Source: Escarpia spicata
Lineage: Eukaryota > Annelida > Polychaeta > Sabellida > Siboglinidae
Assembly: GCA_963995525.1 (NCBI GenBank)
Contig: OZ023217.1
Location: 23,232,081 to 23,296,080 of the forward strand
Length of the DNA stretch: 64,000 nt
Direction: 5' to 3'
Shown here piece by piece: positions 44,798-56,063 of this stretch (the stretch's first letter is position 1; each line of letters starts with the position of its first letter). The translations under genes and the position numbers were made by a program. Under the pieces are notes generated by a model. That model was not told the origin of the DNA. It did not search any database and saw nothing but the letters and a program-made list of their open reading frames with translations.

Positions 44798-46768
44798 TTA
44801 AAGGGACACTGACCAGACGAGTTGAAGGTGAAGCAGAGACCCGCTCCTCGTGGACCTGCCCCTTGCTAAGAAAGGGGGCCTCACCTGTGGCAACCCTTTT
44901 GTTGCTGGCTGTTGTGCTGACATGAGCCAAAGCTGAGAATGCATCTGGTCCCACTGCCATCCCTCTACTGACCTCAGAGCATCTGGTCCCACTGCCATCC
45001 CTCTACTGACCTCAGAGCATCTGGTCCCACTGCCATCCCTCTACTGACCTCAGAGCATCTGGTCCCACTACCATCCCTCTACTGACCTCAGAGCATCTGG
45101 TCCCACTGCCATCCCTCTACTGACCTCAGAGCATCTGGTCCCACTACCATCCCTCTACTGACCTCAGAGCATCTGGTCCCACTGCCATCCCTCTACTGAC
45201 CTCAGAGCATCTGGTCCCACTACCATCCCTCTACTGACCTCAGAGCATCTGGTCCCACTGCCATCCCTCTACTGACCTCAGAACATCTGGTCCCACTACC
45301 ACCCCTCTAATGACCTCAGAGCATCTGGTCCCACTCCCATCCCTCTACTGACCTCAGAGCATCTGGTCCCACTCCCATCCCTCTACTGATCTCAGAGCAT
45401 CTGGTCCCACTGCCATCCCTCTACTGACCTCAGAGCATCTGGTCCCACTGCCATCCCTCTACTGACCTCAGAGCATCTGGTCCCACTGCCATCCCTCTAC
45501 TGACCTCAGAGCATCTGGTCCCACTGCCATCCCTCTACTGACCTCAGAGCATCTGGTCCCACTGCCATCCCTCTACTGACCTCAGAGCATCTGGTCCCAC
45601 TGCCATCCCTCTACTGACCTCAGAGCATCTGGTTCCACTCCCATCCCTCTACTGACCTCAGAGCATTTGGTTCCACTCCCATCCCTCTACTGACCTCAGA
45701 GCATTTGGTTCCACTGCCATCCCTCTACTGACCTCAGAGCATCTGGTCCCACTCCCATCCCTCTACTGACCTCAGAGCATCTGGTCCCACTGCCATCCCT
45801 CTACTGACCTCAGAGCATTTGGTTCCACTCCCATCCCTCTACTGACCTCAGAGCATCTGGTCCCACTCCCATCCCTCTACTGATCTCAGAGCATTTGGTC
45901 CCACTCTCATCCCTCTGCTGATCTCAGAGCATTTGGTCCCACTCTCATCCCTCTGCTGACATCAGAGCGCGAAAAGACTCGTCGTACCCTCGCCAATTTA
46001 CCCCTCTCTTATACAGGTTCGCGACCACATGTCGGTACCGCAACAGCTTCGACGCCGCCATGATGTTAACCGGCTTTCACATGTAAACTGAGGAGAAAAT
46101 TTCAAACGCCTTTGACCACATGTAAAATGTGGCATGTTTCCGCAGACTGCAGGGTTCCCATTACCCCCCTCATGGCGAACTGTTAGGGCCATACCTGGCT
46201 GAACTAAGCTTACTTCGGGCAGGAGGGAACATAAATCAACAAACTCACCCGACCATACTTTAGCACCCACTTTTTCAGGGACATGACTGTGAATGGAAAG
46301 GGCATTTGTGGTCATCTTGGACACTCTTGTCTGCGTCGGCCCTGGGAGATCCTGCACTACCTTTAGTGCACCTGCAATGGGTCGGACAGCTACTTCCTCT
46401 ACCATGCTCACTACTGTTGTCCAAGGGCGATCAACCATCCTTGAATGTCCACTGTCGATGGTCCAGCAATCGGTTCTGCCACCTGAATAGGTGGCTCGCG
46501 TGTCGGTGCGGAAGCAGTCTGTTCTGGCCCGATGCCACTACTCCGGGGAGCACTGACTGGAGCTGCTCCTGCATCTCTCGTTGTAATTCATCTGTAGCAT
46601 CCTGCCGTCGCGCCTCTACAACCTCTACACCCCTGTGGCAGCAGCTGTCGCGACACGGGCCGCCGGATCCACCTGGGCTTATGTTGGTTCGTCCCTTGTT
46701 ATACCCGGGGGGCGGCCCTGCGCTGCCGATTTGGCACGCTGCCTGGCCGACTGTCTCCCTGGAGGCAT
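44798..46768 (-). pseudogene. DIRS-like gag, disrupted by a minisatellite
   Basis: A candidate start ATG lies at 46,768-46,766 (minus), beginning 'MPPGRQSARQRAKSA'. After frameshifts comes 'HVPEKVGAKVWSGEFVDL', followed by 'CSLLPE', the signature block of DIRS gag proteins (H-V...K.W.GE.VDL..LL), near 46,200-46,290. A frame-shifted 'LLRYRHVVANLY' lies at about 46,020-46,055. The next conserved stretch, 'LRSVEGWQWDQMHSQLWL', is found only at 44,920-44,975. The ~1 kb between is a tandem array that repeats the DNA coding for this very stretch. Not translatable as a whole. Confidence 0.8.
44935..45970. repeat. 38-bp minisatellite, ~27 copies
   Basis: The unit is 'catctggtcccactgccatc' + 'cctctactgacctcagag'. 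Copies differ by one or two bases; the left part is most uniform and the right end most varied. The unit is not a multiple of three. It arose from gag coding sequence of the DIRS-like element. Confidence 0.97.
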
Positions 46769-46899
46769 TCTACAACATTATATGGCAGATTATGCTCAGT
46801 GAATTAAAACATCCTTAGGCATTGACCAACGCCTGTCTGCTGACCTTTTCGAGCATCGTTTTCTCTCTCTCTCCCCCTACCCATGTCAATATACTTCTA

Positions 46900-48130
46900 A
46901 AATATGGATATGAACAACAAAGGTTTATAAACCTGATATGAACACCAAATGAACGACATCATGAACACCAAAGATTCATATAAACCGTGATGAACACCAA
47001 CTATTCATCAACTTTACCGATATGGACACCAAAGATCCATATACACCGAACCGATATGAACACCAAAGATTCATATACACAGTACTGATATGGACACCAA
47101 AGATCCATATACACCGAACCGATATGGACACCAAAGATCCATATACACCGAACCGATATGGACACCAAAGATCCATATACACCGAACCGATATGGACACC
47201 AAAGATCCATATACACCGAACCGATATGAACACCAAAGATTCATATACAAAGAACCGATATGAACACCAAAGATCCATATACACTGAACCGATATGGACA
47301 CCAAAGATCCATATACACCAAACCGATATGGACACCAAAGATCCATATACAACGAACTGATATGAACACTAAAGATTCATATACTCAGAATCGACATGGA
47401 CACCAAAGATCCATATACACCGAACCGATATGAACTCCAAAGATTCATATAAACAGAATCGATATGAACATCAAAGATTCACATACACAGAACCGAGATG
47501 GACATCAAAGATCCATATACACTGAGCTGCTATGAACCCCACAGATTCATATACATAGAACCGATATGGACACCAAAGATCTATATACACCGAGCCGATA
47601 TGAACACCAAAGATTCATATACACAGAACCGATATGGACACCAAAGATCCATATACACCGAACCGATATGGACACCAAAGATTCATATACAAAGAACCGA
47701 TATGGACACCAAAGATTCATATCCAAATAACCGATATGAACACCAAAGATCCATATACACCGAACCGATATGGACACCAAAGATCCATATACACCGAACC
47801 GATATGGACACCAAAGATCCATATACACCAAACCGATATGAACACCAAAGATTCATATACGCCGAACCGATATGGACACCAAAGATCCATATACACCGAA
47901 CCTATATGAACATCAAAGATTCATATACACCGAACCGATATGGACACCAAAGATCCATATATACCGAACCGATATGAACACCAAAGATTCATATACACAG
48001 AATCGATATTGACACCAAAGATCCATATACAAAGAACCGATATGAACACCAAAGATTCATACACACAGAACCGATACGAACACCACAGAACCGATATAGA
48101 CACGAAAGATCCATATACACCGAACTGATA
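46900..48130. repeat. 34-bp minisatellite, about three dozen copies
   Basis: The unit is 'atggacaccaaagatccata' + 'tacaccgaaccgat'. A second unit type has 'atgaacaccaaagattcata' + 'tacacagaaccgat'. No spacers are present. Since 34 is not a multiple of three and the unit has no stops in several frames, long open frames appear on both strands. They are not genes. Confidence 0.97.
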
Positions 48131-48300
48131 TTGTAATTGAAATATTTGAAAGTATCGTAATTGTAATTATTACAGATTTTGTGTGTGTGTGTGTCGTAAT
48201 TGTAATTGGCCATTGTAATTGCCTTAATTGTTCAATTACAATTCAATTGCTTTCCCATAGTTTCTCCAATTGTGGGTGAAACTCACAGACCTGTTTTTTT
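48131..48300. repeat. AT-rich (attgtaattg)n low-complexity DNA
   Basis: Short 'aattgtaatt' units. The same kind of DNA returns at 48,815-49,015. Confidence 0.8.
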
Positions 48301-48815
48301 ATATTTCATTATGAAAACCAAGGCTGTTTCCTTCTGGAATCACCTTCCCTCTCATACTACCCATTTTAGGGGCTGCTATAGTCAGACAGTGAGTCATTCT
48401 GATGAACATGGGCAGATAACAGCTGTCTGCCTGTCCTGGCACAGTCATGTTGCATAAAGGATTTAGCAGTGTCTTTCCAAACAATCAGTCACTCATGGAC
48501 AGGCACAGTGCCAACTAATCTTTATTTGACTTGGATTGACTTGGAACATTGGAAGCACTGATAGAGAGATAAAAACATGGCTTCCATTCCATTGGGGAGG
48601 GCATATAGAGCTGACCCATTGAAGCACTAGCTCTAGCAGGAGCAGGCTTCAACAGTTGACAAGTGTCAAGTAGGAGGCCAAGAACAAGTGATAAGCCTGT
48701 GGTCCAGTGCTACACAGGTTAGCTGTACTAACTGTAATTTAGTTAAATAAGGCTGTGCACTAACACTATCCTTTCACTGTGGAATTATGTTCTCGTAAGC
48801 TTGAGGGCAGCAAGT
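48300..48815. other. Spacer in GPCR intron 2
   Basis: No recognised family. It sits between two blocks of (attgtaattg) low-complexity DNA. Confidence 0.4.
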
Positions 48816-49290
48816 AATTGACAATTATAATTGTAATTGACATTTATAGTTGTAATTAACATTTATAATTGTAATTGAAAATTATAATTGTAATCGCATA
48901 TATTTTGGGACGGTAATTGTAATTGTATTTGAAATTTTTTGAAATGCAAAATAATTGTAATTGTAACTGTCATTGAAAATTTTCCAGTCACGTAATTATA
49001 ATTGATCAATGTAATTGAACCCAACCCTGATATGAACCCCAAAGATCCATAATTATACACCGATCCGATATGAACACCAACGATTCATATACCCAGAACC
49101 GATATGAACACAAAAAATTCATATACACAGAACCAAGTTGGACACTAAAGATCCATATACACCGAACCGAAATGAACACCAAAGATTCATATATACAGAA
49201 CCGATATGGACACCAAATACCAATATACACCGTAATGAACACCCAAGATTGATCCACTGAACTGATATGAACACCAAGATTTTATAACAC
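48816..49290. repeat. Low-complexity block and second 34-bp array
   Basis: 48,816-49,015 is 'attataattgtaattg' sequence. 49,020-49,290 contains about eight more, more diverged, copies of the 34-bp unit. Confidence 0.9.
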
Positions 49291-49299
49291 TCAAGATTT

Positions 49300-49620
49300 T
49301 ATAACACTATATATATATATATATAAATTATATATAATGAACACGTGCCATCTCGTTGATGTGCATACTACATATTCGTTTAACTCACCAGATTACAACA
49401 ACTGCCATTCTCATCCCAGAATACTACACCTTCTCCCCCGTACTTACGACAAGATGCTATGTGTCCACGTGACTGACTTGACTGCGGATACTCACTTACC
49501 TTAGTTAAATGCGACTCCTACTTGCACCCGCCAAGACCCATGTCACTGGCCGATCCCACGTTTTTGTTTGTTTTATGTACTTATATTTTATTATTTATTC
49601 TTAGCATTACAACAGCTGTA
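49300..49620. other. Spacer in GPCR intron 2
   Basis: A short TA repeat (49,309-49,324) and unrecognised sequence upstream of the LINE 3' end. Confidence 0.4.
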
Positions 49621-49649
49621 GTACGACAACTGCCACTACCAATACATTA

Positions 49650-52450
49650 TTCATTAACAGATTTAACAAGATTGCCACCCAGAGAATTAACTCTAGGTGG
49701 CAGGTGGACAAGGAAGCCCTTTGGCTTATCGAGAGTCCAACCCTTTTATCTATATGTATCCCGCCCTTCTGAGGTATATGTCGATTTTATTTTTAAACAT
49801 ATTCACGCTACTAGCACCAACACAATCAGCAGCTAATCTGTTCCATTCATTTACAGTCCTTTGTGAAAATGAGAACTTTCTTACATCTAATCTATACTGC
49901 TCCTTTGCTAATGTAACTTCATGTCCTCTAGTCTTTCTATCTTTCTTAACTGAGAAAAAAAAAATTCTATCAATATTTTCATAACCATTCATTATTTTAA
50001 ACACTTCTATCTGATATCTTCTCAATCTCCTGGTCTCTAGTGTTGTTAAACCACATTTGTTAGGCGAATTTCATAACTAAGATCCCTCAGTTTTGGTATC
50101 ATTTTAGTCGCTCTCCTCTGTACTCTTTCTAGCATATCTATGTCCTTCAGGCGATATGGCCTCCACGCTTGTATACCATATTCTAAATGAGGCCTCATTA
50201 TTGCTTTGTACAGCGGTATTATTAGTTCTTTTTCCTTATACGCTATATTTCGCCTAATTAATCCAAGGATTTGATTTCCCTTTGAAGCTGCAATTCCGCA
50301 CTGCTCTGAAACCTTCATATCAGCACTAATGGTTAACCCTAAGTACTTTTCTTTTACAGTAGTACTTAGTACAGTACCCCCATTGTATATTCTACCTCTT
50401 CGTTCCCATGTCCTGCGTGGTGGCATTTACATTTCCCAAAATTGAACAGCATTTGCCACTTTTCAGACCATTTGATCAACTTGTCAAGATCATCTTGTAA
50501 ATGTTGTCTATCTCCATCACTTTTAATCCTTCTAAACAGTTTTGTATCATCCGCAAATGTCAACACCTTACTTGTTATTTCATCATCCAAATCGTTGATA
50601 TATATTAAGAATAATATAGGTCTTAGTACTGATCCCTGTTGTACCCCACTCAATACCGTTTTCCAGTTTGAAGCCTCCCCATCAACTACTGCACGTTGTC
50701 TTCTGTCAATCAGCCATTTTCTATCCAGTTTGTTATACCATTTCCTATGCCCTGGGCCTTTTAGTTTAAGCAGTAATCTTTGATGTGGTACTTTGTCGAA
50801 AGCTTTTTGAAAATCTAAGTAGATGATATCTACTGGTGATCCCTCATCTACCCACTTAGTGATGTCTTCCAAAAAATATAACATATTTGTTAAGACCTCG
50901 CTTTAAAAAACCCATGTTGAGATGGGTTTATCAAGTGATGTTTAAAAAGAAAATCCATCATGTGATCTTTAATTAGTCTTTCTAATAATTTGCAAATCAC
51001 TGATGTTAAACTCACTGGTCTATAGTTCTCTGACTTGTTTCTCGAACCTTTTTTAAATAACGGTATAATGTTTGCCTCTTTCCATTCTAAAGGAACCACT
51101 TCTAATGACAAACTGAAAACTGTTGCAAACGGTACGCTAATTTGTTCTACAATTTCCAATAGTAGTTTGGGCGGTATCCCATCCACTCCAGGTGATTTAT
51201 TATCCTTCATAGCCCTTATTTTCTTAGCTACCAATTCCGGGGTTACAATTAATTGTCCTAAATAGTCTGAATCTGCCCCTTGAACTTAGCCTCTGGTACT
51301 GGCAGTGAACTAATATCTTCCCTGGTAAACACTGAACTAAAATACTCATTCAGCTCTTCTGCCATTATATTTCCAGCACTATCTTCTAGAGAACCGACCT
51401 GATCTTGAACGTTCTGTTTGCTTCGAACATACGCATAAAAACTCTTGCTGTCATGTTTTATATTACTAGCTAATTGTTGTTCATAGCTTCTCTTTGAATT
51501 TCTAATTTCAGCTGTAGCTTGGTTAAGTGCTTCTTTATAACTGTAGTAGTCTTCATCATTTCCAGTACATCTATATGACTTCCACATCTTTTGTTTATAC
51601 TTAATTTTTCTAATGGCTTCTTTCGATAAGTGTTTCTTGTTGGACCGCTTCCTTTGTTTTTTGAACGGTACAAATTGATCGAATATGCACTTAATTTCAC
51701 TCTTTAATATAGTACAGCATTCTGTTGCTGTCTTATTTTTCAGTGTGTTATTCTAGTCCATCTTTGCTAAATAGTTCCTCATGTCCTTATACCTTCCTTT
51801 GTGGACATTTCTCCTATAATGCTTTTTATTATTCCTTTCTAATTTTATTTTGATTGTAAAATGTACCTGGTTGTGATCACTACTCCCCAGTGGCTCACAT
51901 ATCTTGACATTGTCAACTAATTCATTCTGTGAGGACAAAACTATTTCTAACACATTTTCACCCCTGGTTGGTTCTAGCACATGTTGAGAAAGGAAAGTAT
52001 CTTGAACTAAAACTAAAAACTTGTGGTCCTCACTCCCCATACTCGGTAGAGATTTCCATTGTATATGCCCGTGGTTAAAATCCCCCATAATAATACAGTC
52101 CTGTTTGCTTACTTCACTTATAGCGTTTTGTATTTTTTCATTCTCTTCTATGCTTATGTTTGGACTTCGATAAACTAACCCAACTGTTAACGTTAAGTTG
52201 CCTGTAACTATGTTACACCAAACAGCGTCTTCGCAATCTGCTTCTCTTTCTAATTGTATTTAATTTGCCTGGATAGATTCTTTAATATATAAAATAACTC
52301 CACATCCCCTTCTTCCTATTCTATCTTTCGTAAACATTACATATCCTGTCAGTCCTAATTCGGCATCTGATATATCGGTGGTGGTCCAGGATTCGGTTAT
52401 ACCTATTATGTGAGGGTCAATATCTTCTACCATAATGTTTAGTTCATTTC
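49650..52450 (-). pseudogene. CR1-like LINE ORF2 (endonuclease and reverse transcriptase), nearly complete
   Basis: On the minus strand, from 52,400 down: 'GLVYRSPNISIEE' near 52,150-52,180; 'CIIMGDFNHGHIQWKSL' (endonuclease GDFNH) near 52,070; 'PLGSSDHNQVHFTIK' (SDH motif) near 51,870; a linker; 'AMKDNKSPGVDGIPPKLL' at about 51,200; 'NYRPVSLTSVICKLLERLI' near 51,010; 'DIIYLDFQKAFDKVPHQRL' near 50,810; 'LSGVQQGSVL' near 50,660; 'VLTFADDTKLFRRI' with intact catalytic FADD near 50,555; 'EYGIQAWRPYRLKDIDMLE' near 50,150; and 'FSFSQRTVNEWNRLAADCV' near 49,860. Only a few frameshifts or stops (about 51,750, 51,250, 50,885, 50,400 and 50,040) break it, so insertion was fairly recent. It lies antisense in the GPCR intron. 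Confidence 0.9.
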
Positions 52451-52559
52451 TTTACTATACTCCTTGCATTTAAACAAACACATTTATATCCAACTTCAGA
52501 ATATTTTTCCAGACTGTTCTTTGCTGATTTATATGTGCTGTCTTTATCTATGCCTCCAG

Positions 52560-53340
52560 TTTCAGGCTTTTCTGTGTGTCCCCCTTGCGAATCTAGTTTA
52601 AATAGATGCAACCTGTCCCACTGTCAACGGATCGCAGCAGGTTCTCTGAGAAAACTGCAATCCAATACAATAACAAGAACACGCTAGCTTGTTACACTGC
52701 TGCCTACTTGCCTAAGTACCACGCTAACCACCTAACACACAAGATCAATCACTGGCCAAACAGTTACACCGGCGTTCGCCAGATTCCCTGTCTTTATATC
52801 ATTATCGTCGCCCCCCCCCCCCCCCCCCCCCCCAATACCCTTTACGGCCAAAAAGACTTATGCCGCCAGAAACTGATACTGTCAATTTCACAAACGGCGG
52901 CCAAAAACTCGGTTTATCTCCAAAACTCTACAAGAACCCTCCTCCAAGGAAATATGGCCAAAGCCTTGTCTGCGAACTATCTGCGCAACCACTACTCTCT
53001 CCACGCCCCTCACGACTAAAAACTGCGCAAACTCAAACAACCGCATACCCAGTAACAGCGTGTGCTCCGTCCCCGAGTGTAGGTCATTGTCCATTAGCAC
53101 CACTATCACAACCCGAGGTAACTCGTCCGTCAACATCCTCGTCACCAGACCGTGCCTACCAACGGAGTTGACATTGCCGCCCCGAGGGCCGAAACTCCGC
53201 AAACTGAATCCGGCAATCAGTGCCCTCAAAATCAGAACCCGTTTAGTCTCGTTACAAAACGCAAATCCGACGATGCTACAAACCTCTCCAGCCAAAAACA
53301 TGACTGTGACCCAAAACTAACGCTTCGACTTTACCATCTC
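52560..53340 (-). pseudogene. Probable LINE ORF1 with SGNH (GDSL) esterase-like domain
   Basis: A 137-codon minus-strand frame (53,301-52,888) contains 'ALIAGFSLRSFG', where the nucleophile block GDS reads GFS. 'DELPRVVIVVLMDNDLHSG' follows, where the block-III G-x-N-D reads M-D-N-D. The alternating hydrophobic strands around both blocks, and the place upstream of a CR1-like ORF2 on the same strand, fit the esterase domain known in CR1-family ORF1 proteins. A poly-C tract (52,811-52,833) interrupts the region toward ORF2. The altered catalytic blocks suggest it is inactive. An unrelated SGNH fragment is possible. Confidence 0.6.
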
Positions 53341-53411
53341 CACATAACAAGTCCGCATTAACATAATACAACACAATATTACTGAACATTGTTCAGGATA
53401 GTTCGTTTTCA

Positions 53412-53559
53412 AATCAGAAACATTAATTTTTCATATCCAAGATGTTTAATTTACGTCAATTAGCGTCATCGGTACTGATGTAGTCGACGTGATACGTCAA
53501 CGAAAGCCTCTACCAGGTAAATTAAACATCTTGGATATGAAAACTGAAAGTTTCTGATT
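53412..53559. repeat. Inverted repeat, ~42-bp arms, 64-bp loop
   Basis: 53,412-53,453 pairs with 53,518-53,559. The inner 20+ bases (ending 'catatccaagatgtttaatt') match perfectly and the outer part has a few mismatches. It may be a small foldback element beside the LINE 5' end. Confidence 0.9.
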
Positions 53560-54285
53560 AGAAGACAACACAACTTGGTAACAATAAACCAATAACTAAC
53601 TATAAAACGCAAAATTTAAGTAAATTATTTGGTAAGCGAAGACCACGCGCAGAACAGCTCAATATCTCCGTGAACCAGTTCTTTGTCCCTGCCTATATCC
53701 GGTGAAGGCTAATTACTGCTATGCAACCTTACGCGCACGTGTAAGTCCGCTTCATATATTGTTCAACACGTTACTGTTGCCCTACTCGGCTAGGGGACAC
53801 CACCTTCCGTCTTACTCTGTCATTTCACATAGGATATATATATATATATAAATATATAACTTTCCTCAACTCCATATAGCCTTGTCCACGTACTATGCGA
53901 TTTTATAATAAAACGGCGTCAAAGATTAACAGCGTGACAATTGAAATACGTGGCCACCAGTAATTTTGGCAAAACATTTTTTATCACATACCATAGCAAA
54001 TGCCAGCTGATACATATGGCAGCAATTATGTCATTCTACAATGCAACTTTAAATTCACAAAATATGACTCTAGTGCATGAACGGTTAGCATATCGACAGA
54101 AACCGTTAACAAATTAGAAGTAACCTATTATTTGCGAAACGGTAGATGACTTTTTAAAATAATACTACCTGTCATTCTGGAATGTTATTTAGAATTTCAC
54201 TTTCACATAATCTCAAATACTAGTTTTATATTATATATTTTTGCTAAAATAATAATTAATAAAGTAGTAACATTTTTTCAAATAA
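53560..54285. other. Spacer in GPCR intron 2
   Basis: AT-rich, with no gene or known repeat recognised apart from a short TA run at 53,835-53,850. Confidence 0.4.
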
Positions 54286-54289
54286 ACAA

Positions 54290-54708
54290 CGGCGCCGAAA
54301 CGACCAATAGTTGCCAGTACTTGTCGCACTCGGCAACGATGCAATTTTGGCGATGATTCAATTTCACCGAATTTGAAAATGCCGACAGTGCGATCGAATT
54401 GTCCCGCCGAAGCCAACAATTTTTGCCGTCTAGCCGAAGCGATAATGCAGCCGAAGCTTCTTAAGTGCAAACACGAAAAACGAGTGGCGGCGCAGTCGTA
54501 TTAAATTTTTCGTTTTGATGCAGTGAAAACGAAAAACGGTTTGTTTTATTGTTATTTTGTTTTTCTAACATTTATTAGAAATACATCGAATAGTAGATTG
54601 TATTTTTTTTATTTTTTTTTTTACTTCAAATATGAAAACAAAAACGAATATTGTTTGCTTTTTTCCTTTTTCGTTCGTCAATTTCAAAACGAAAAAGAAA
54701 AAGACGGT
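54290..54708 (-). repeat. Inverted partner of 42,027-42,420 (dispersed repeat)
   Basis: Shares 'cgataatgcagc', 'gtggcg.cgcagtcgtatt' and 'tgcagtgaaaacgaaaaac' with the reverse complement of the left copy. Both copies are inside GPCR intron 2, about 12 kb apart and facing each other. Confidence 0.85.
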
Positions 54709-54780
54709 ATATACACGGATCATGCATATATACACACGCACACCCGCACACACGATTACAAACTTATACGCTCACGCAAA

Positions 54781-54956
<176 letters not shown>

Positions 54957-55058
54957 ACACATACTCGCTGCGCGCGCTCACCACGTACGCACGTAATTAA
55001 GTACATGTTTGCGTCTTCATTTTGAAACTTAAGATAATTCTTCTCTTTCGTTGTGCAG

Positions 55059-55583
55059 CCTATGAAATATGGTGGCATGGATTTCTGCTCGTTGGCATAC
55101 AAGAAGAATTACTACATCTACGTGTTCGTGTGTTTCGTCGCTCTGCCGTTGACCCTTCTTATCATCACCTACGGAACTATCATCGTGACCTTCGTGCGTC
55201 GTCAAAGGAATAGCCGTAGGAACGTAGAAATGACGCCGGCCTCAAGATTGGGCAACAAGGAGCAGGCCGGACCCTGCAGACGACGTCGTAACACGCGCGT
55301 CATCATTATGAGCGCCATCATCACTGCATTCTTTGTCGTTTGCTGGATGCCCATCTGCACCCTCACGTATTTAAACCGATTCTACGGAGTGATATTGAGC
55401 CATCACCTTCTCCGTTGTGTCCACTTCTTGTTTTACCTACATCCCATTTTCAATCCGTTTGTCTACTTCTTCGTCGACGCTCGCTTCCGCGCCAAGTTCG
55501 TTTCTCTCTTCTCGCGCAAGAACGTCTTCGAAGACAACATTTCGATGGCATCAGTGACAGAAGTTGCCGTCGTTCACAATTGA
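55059..55583 (+). CDS. Class A GPCR, exon 3 (TM5-TM7, C-terminal tail)
   Basis: The acceptor 'tctttcgttgtgcag' ends at 55,058. The exon starts in phase 0, matching exon 2, and encodes residues 181-354 with a TGA stop at 55,581-55,583. C190 in extracellular loop 2 (MDFCSLA) can pair with C113. TM5 has P210 and Y218. Intracellular loop 3 (about 226-261) is rich in Arg (RRQRNSRR, CRRRRNTR), as in G-protein contact regions. TM6 has 'FFVVCWMP' (C275-W276-x-P278). TM7 has 'NPFVY' (N312-P313-x-x-Y316), followed by helix 8 'VDARFRAKF'. The tail is short, with no palmitoylation Cys. Three exons total 1,065 nt including the stop. Confidence 0.96.
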   Translation, partial: PMKYGGMDFCSLAYKKNYYIYVFVCFVALPLTLLIITYGTIIVTFVRRQRNSRRNVEMTPASRLGNKEQAGPCRRRRNTRVIIMSAIITAFFVVCWMPICTLTYLNRFYGVILSHHLLRCVHFLFYLHPIFNPFVYFFVDARFRAKFVSLFSRKNVFEDNISMASVTEVAVVHN

Positions 55584-56063
55584 ACGTTGTTGTAAAACAA
55601 TCTGCAAAACCTAACAGACTGGTTATAATGGCTATGCCAATGACATTACTCTAGTAATTACTGAACAGTAATTTCTTTCATATACAATCTCTTATATCAT
55701 AATGTACATTTATATGGTGTAAAACAAAAACACACATTTAAAACCTTAATCACAGTGTAATATTAGTTAAGTGTATAATACGTAAATTGTAGTTATTCGT
55801 GATTTTCCATTCGGTATATCAAGTGCGGAATGATGAATGTAATGATACCTTGCTGGACTTGTTTTGTTGTGTTTGGTTGTGGGTGTGGGATTGGTGGGAT
55901 GGGGAGTGGGTGGGAATAGGGAGGTAATGGGGTGGTAATGGGGTGGTAATGGGGTGGTAATGGGGTGGTAATGGGGAAGTAGTGGGGTGGTAATGGTTGG
56001 GAATCTCTTACAACGTCCTCCATAATGATTTCTTACGTCAATGTGTGTATTCTTAAAAATAAA
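55584..56063 (+). promoter_or_regulatory. Likely GPCR 3' UTR and polyadenylation signal
   Basis: An AATAAA occurs at 56,058-56,063, about 475 bp after the stop, within 'ttaaaaataaacc'. Further AATAAA-like hexamers follow at about 56,203 and 56,284. The first is the simplest candidate but is not proven. Confidence 0.4.
55912..55998. repeat. 11-bp repeat (ggggtggtaat)n
   Basis: About seven units with single-base changes, in the presumed 3' UTR of the GPCR. Confidence 0.9.

Noticed and set aside
44316..45970. CRISPR-like array (38-bp and 30-bp repeats)
   Set aside because: Units are directly adjacent with no unique spacers. The genome is eukaryotic. These are minisatellites.
46306..46818. 170-codon plus-strand frame
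   Set aside because: Antisense of the DIRS-like gag remnant. It has no family features of its own.
46976..48128. Open frames of 90-160 codons on both strands in the 34-bp array
   Set aside because: The unit lacks stops in several frames, so any register is open. No single protein is favoured.
55793..56023. Pro/His/Tyr-rich minus-strand frame
   Set aside because: Produced by the 11-bp (ggggtggtaat) repeat in the presumed GPCR 3' UTR.
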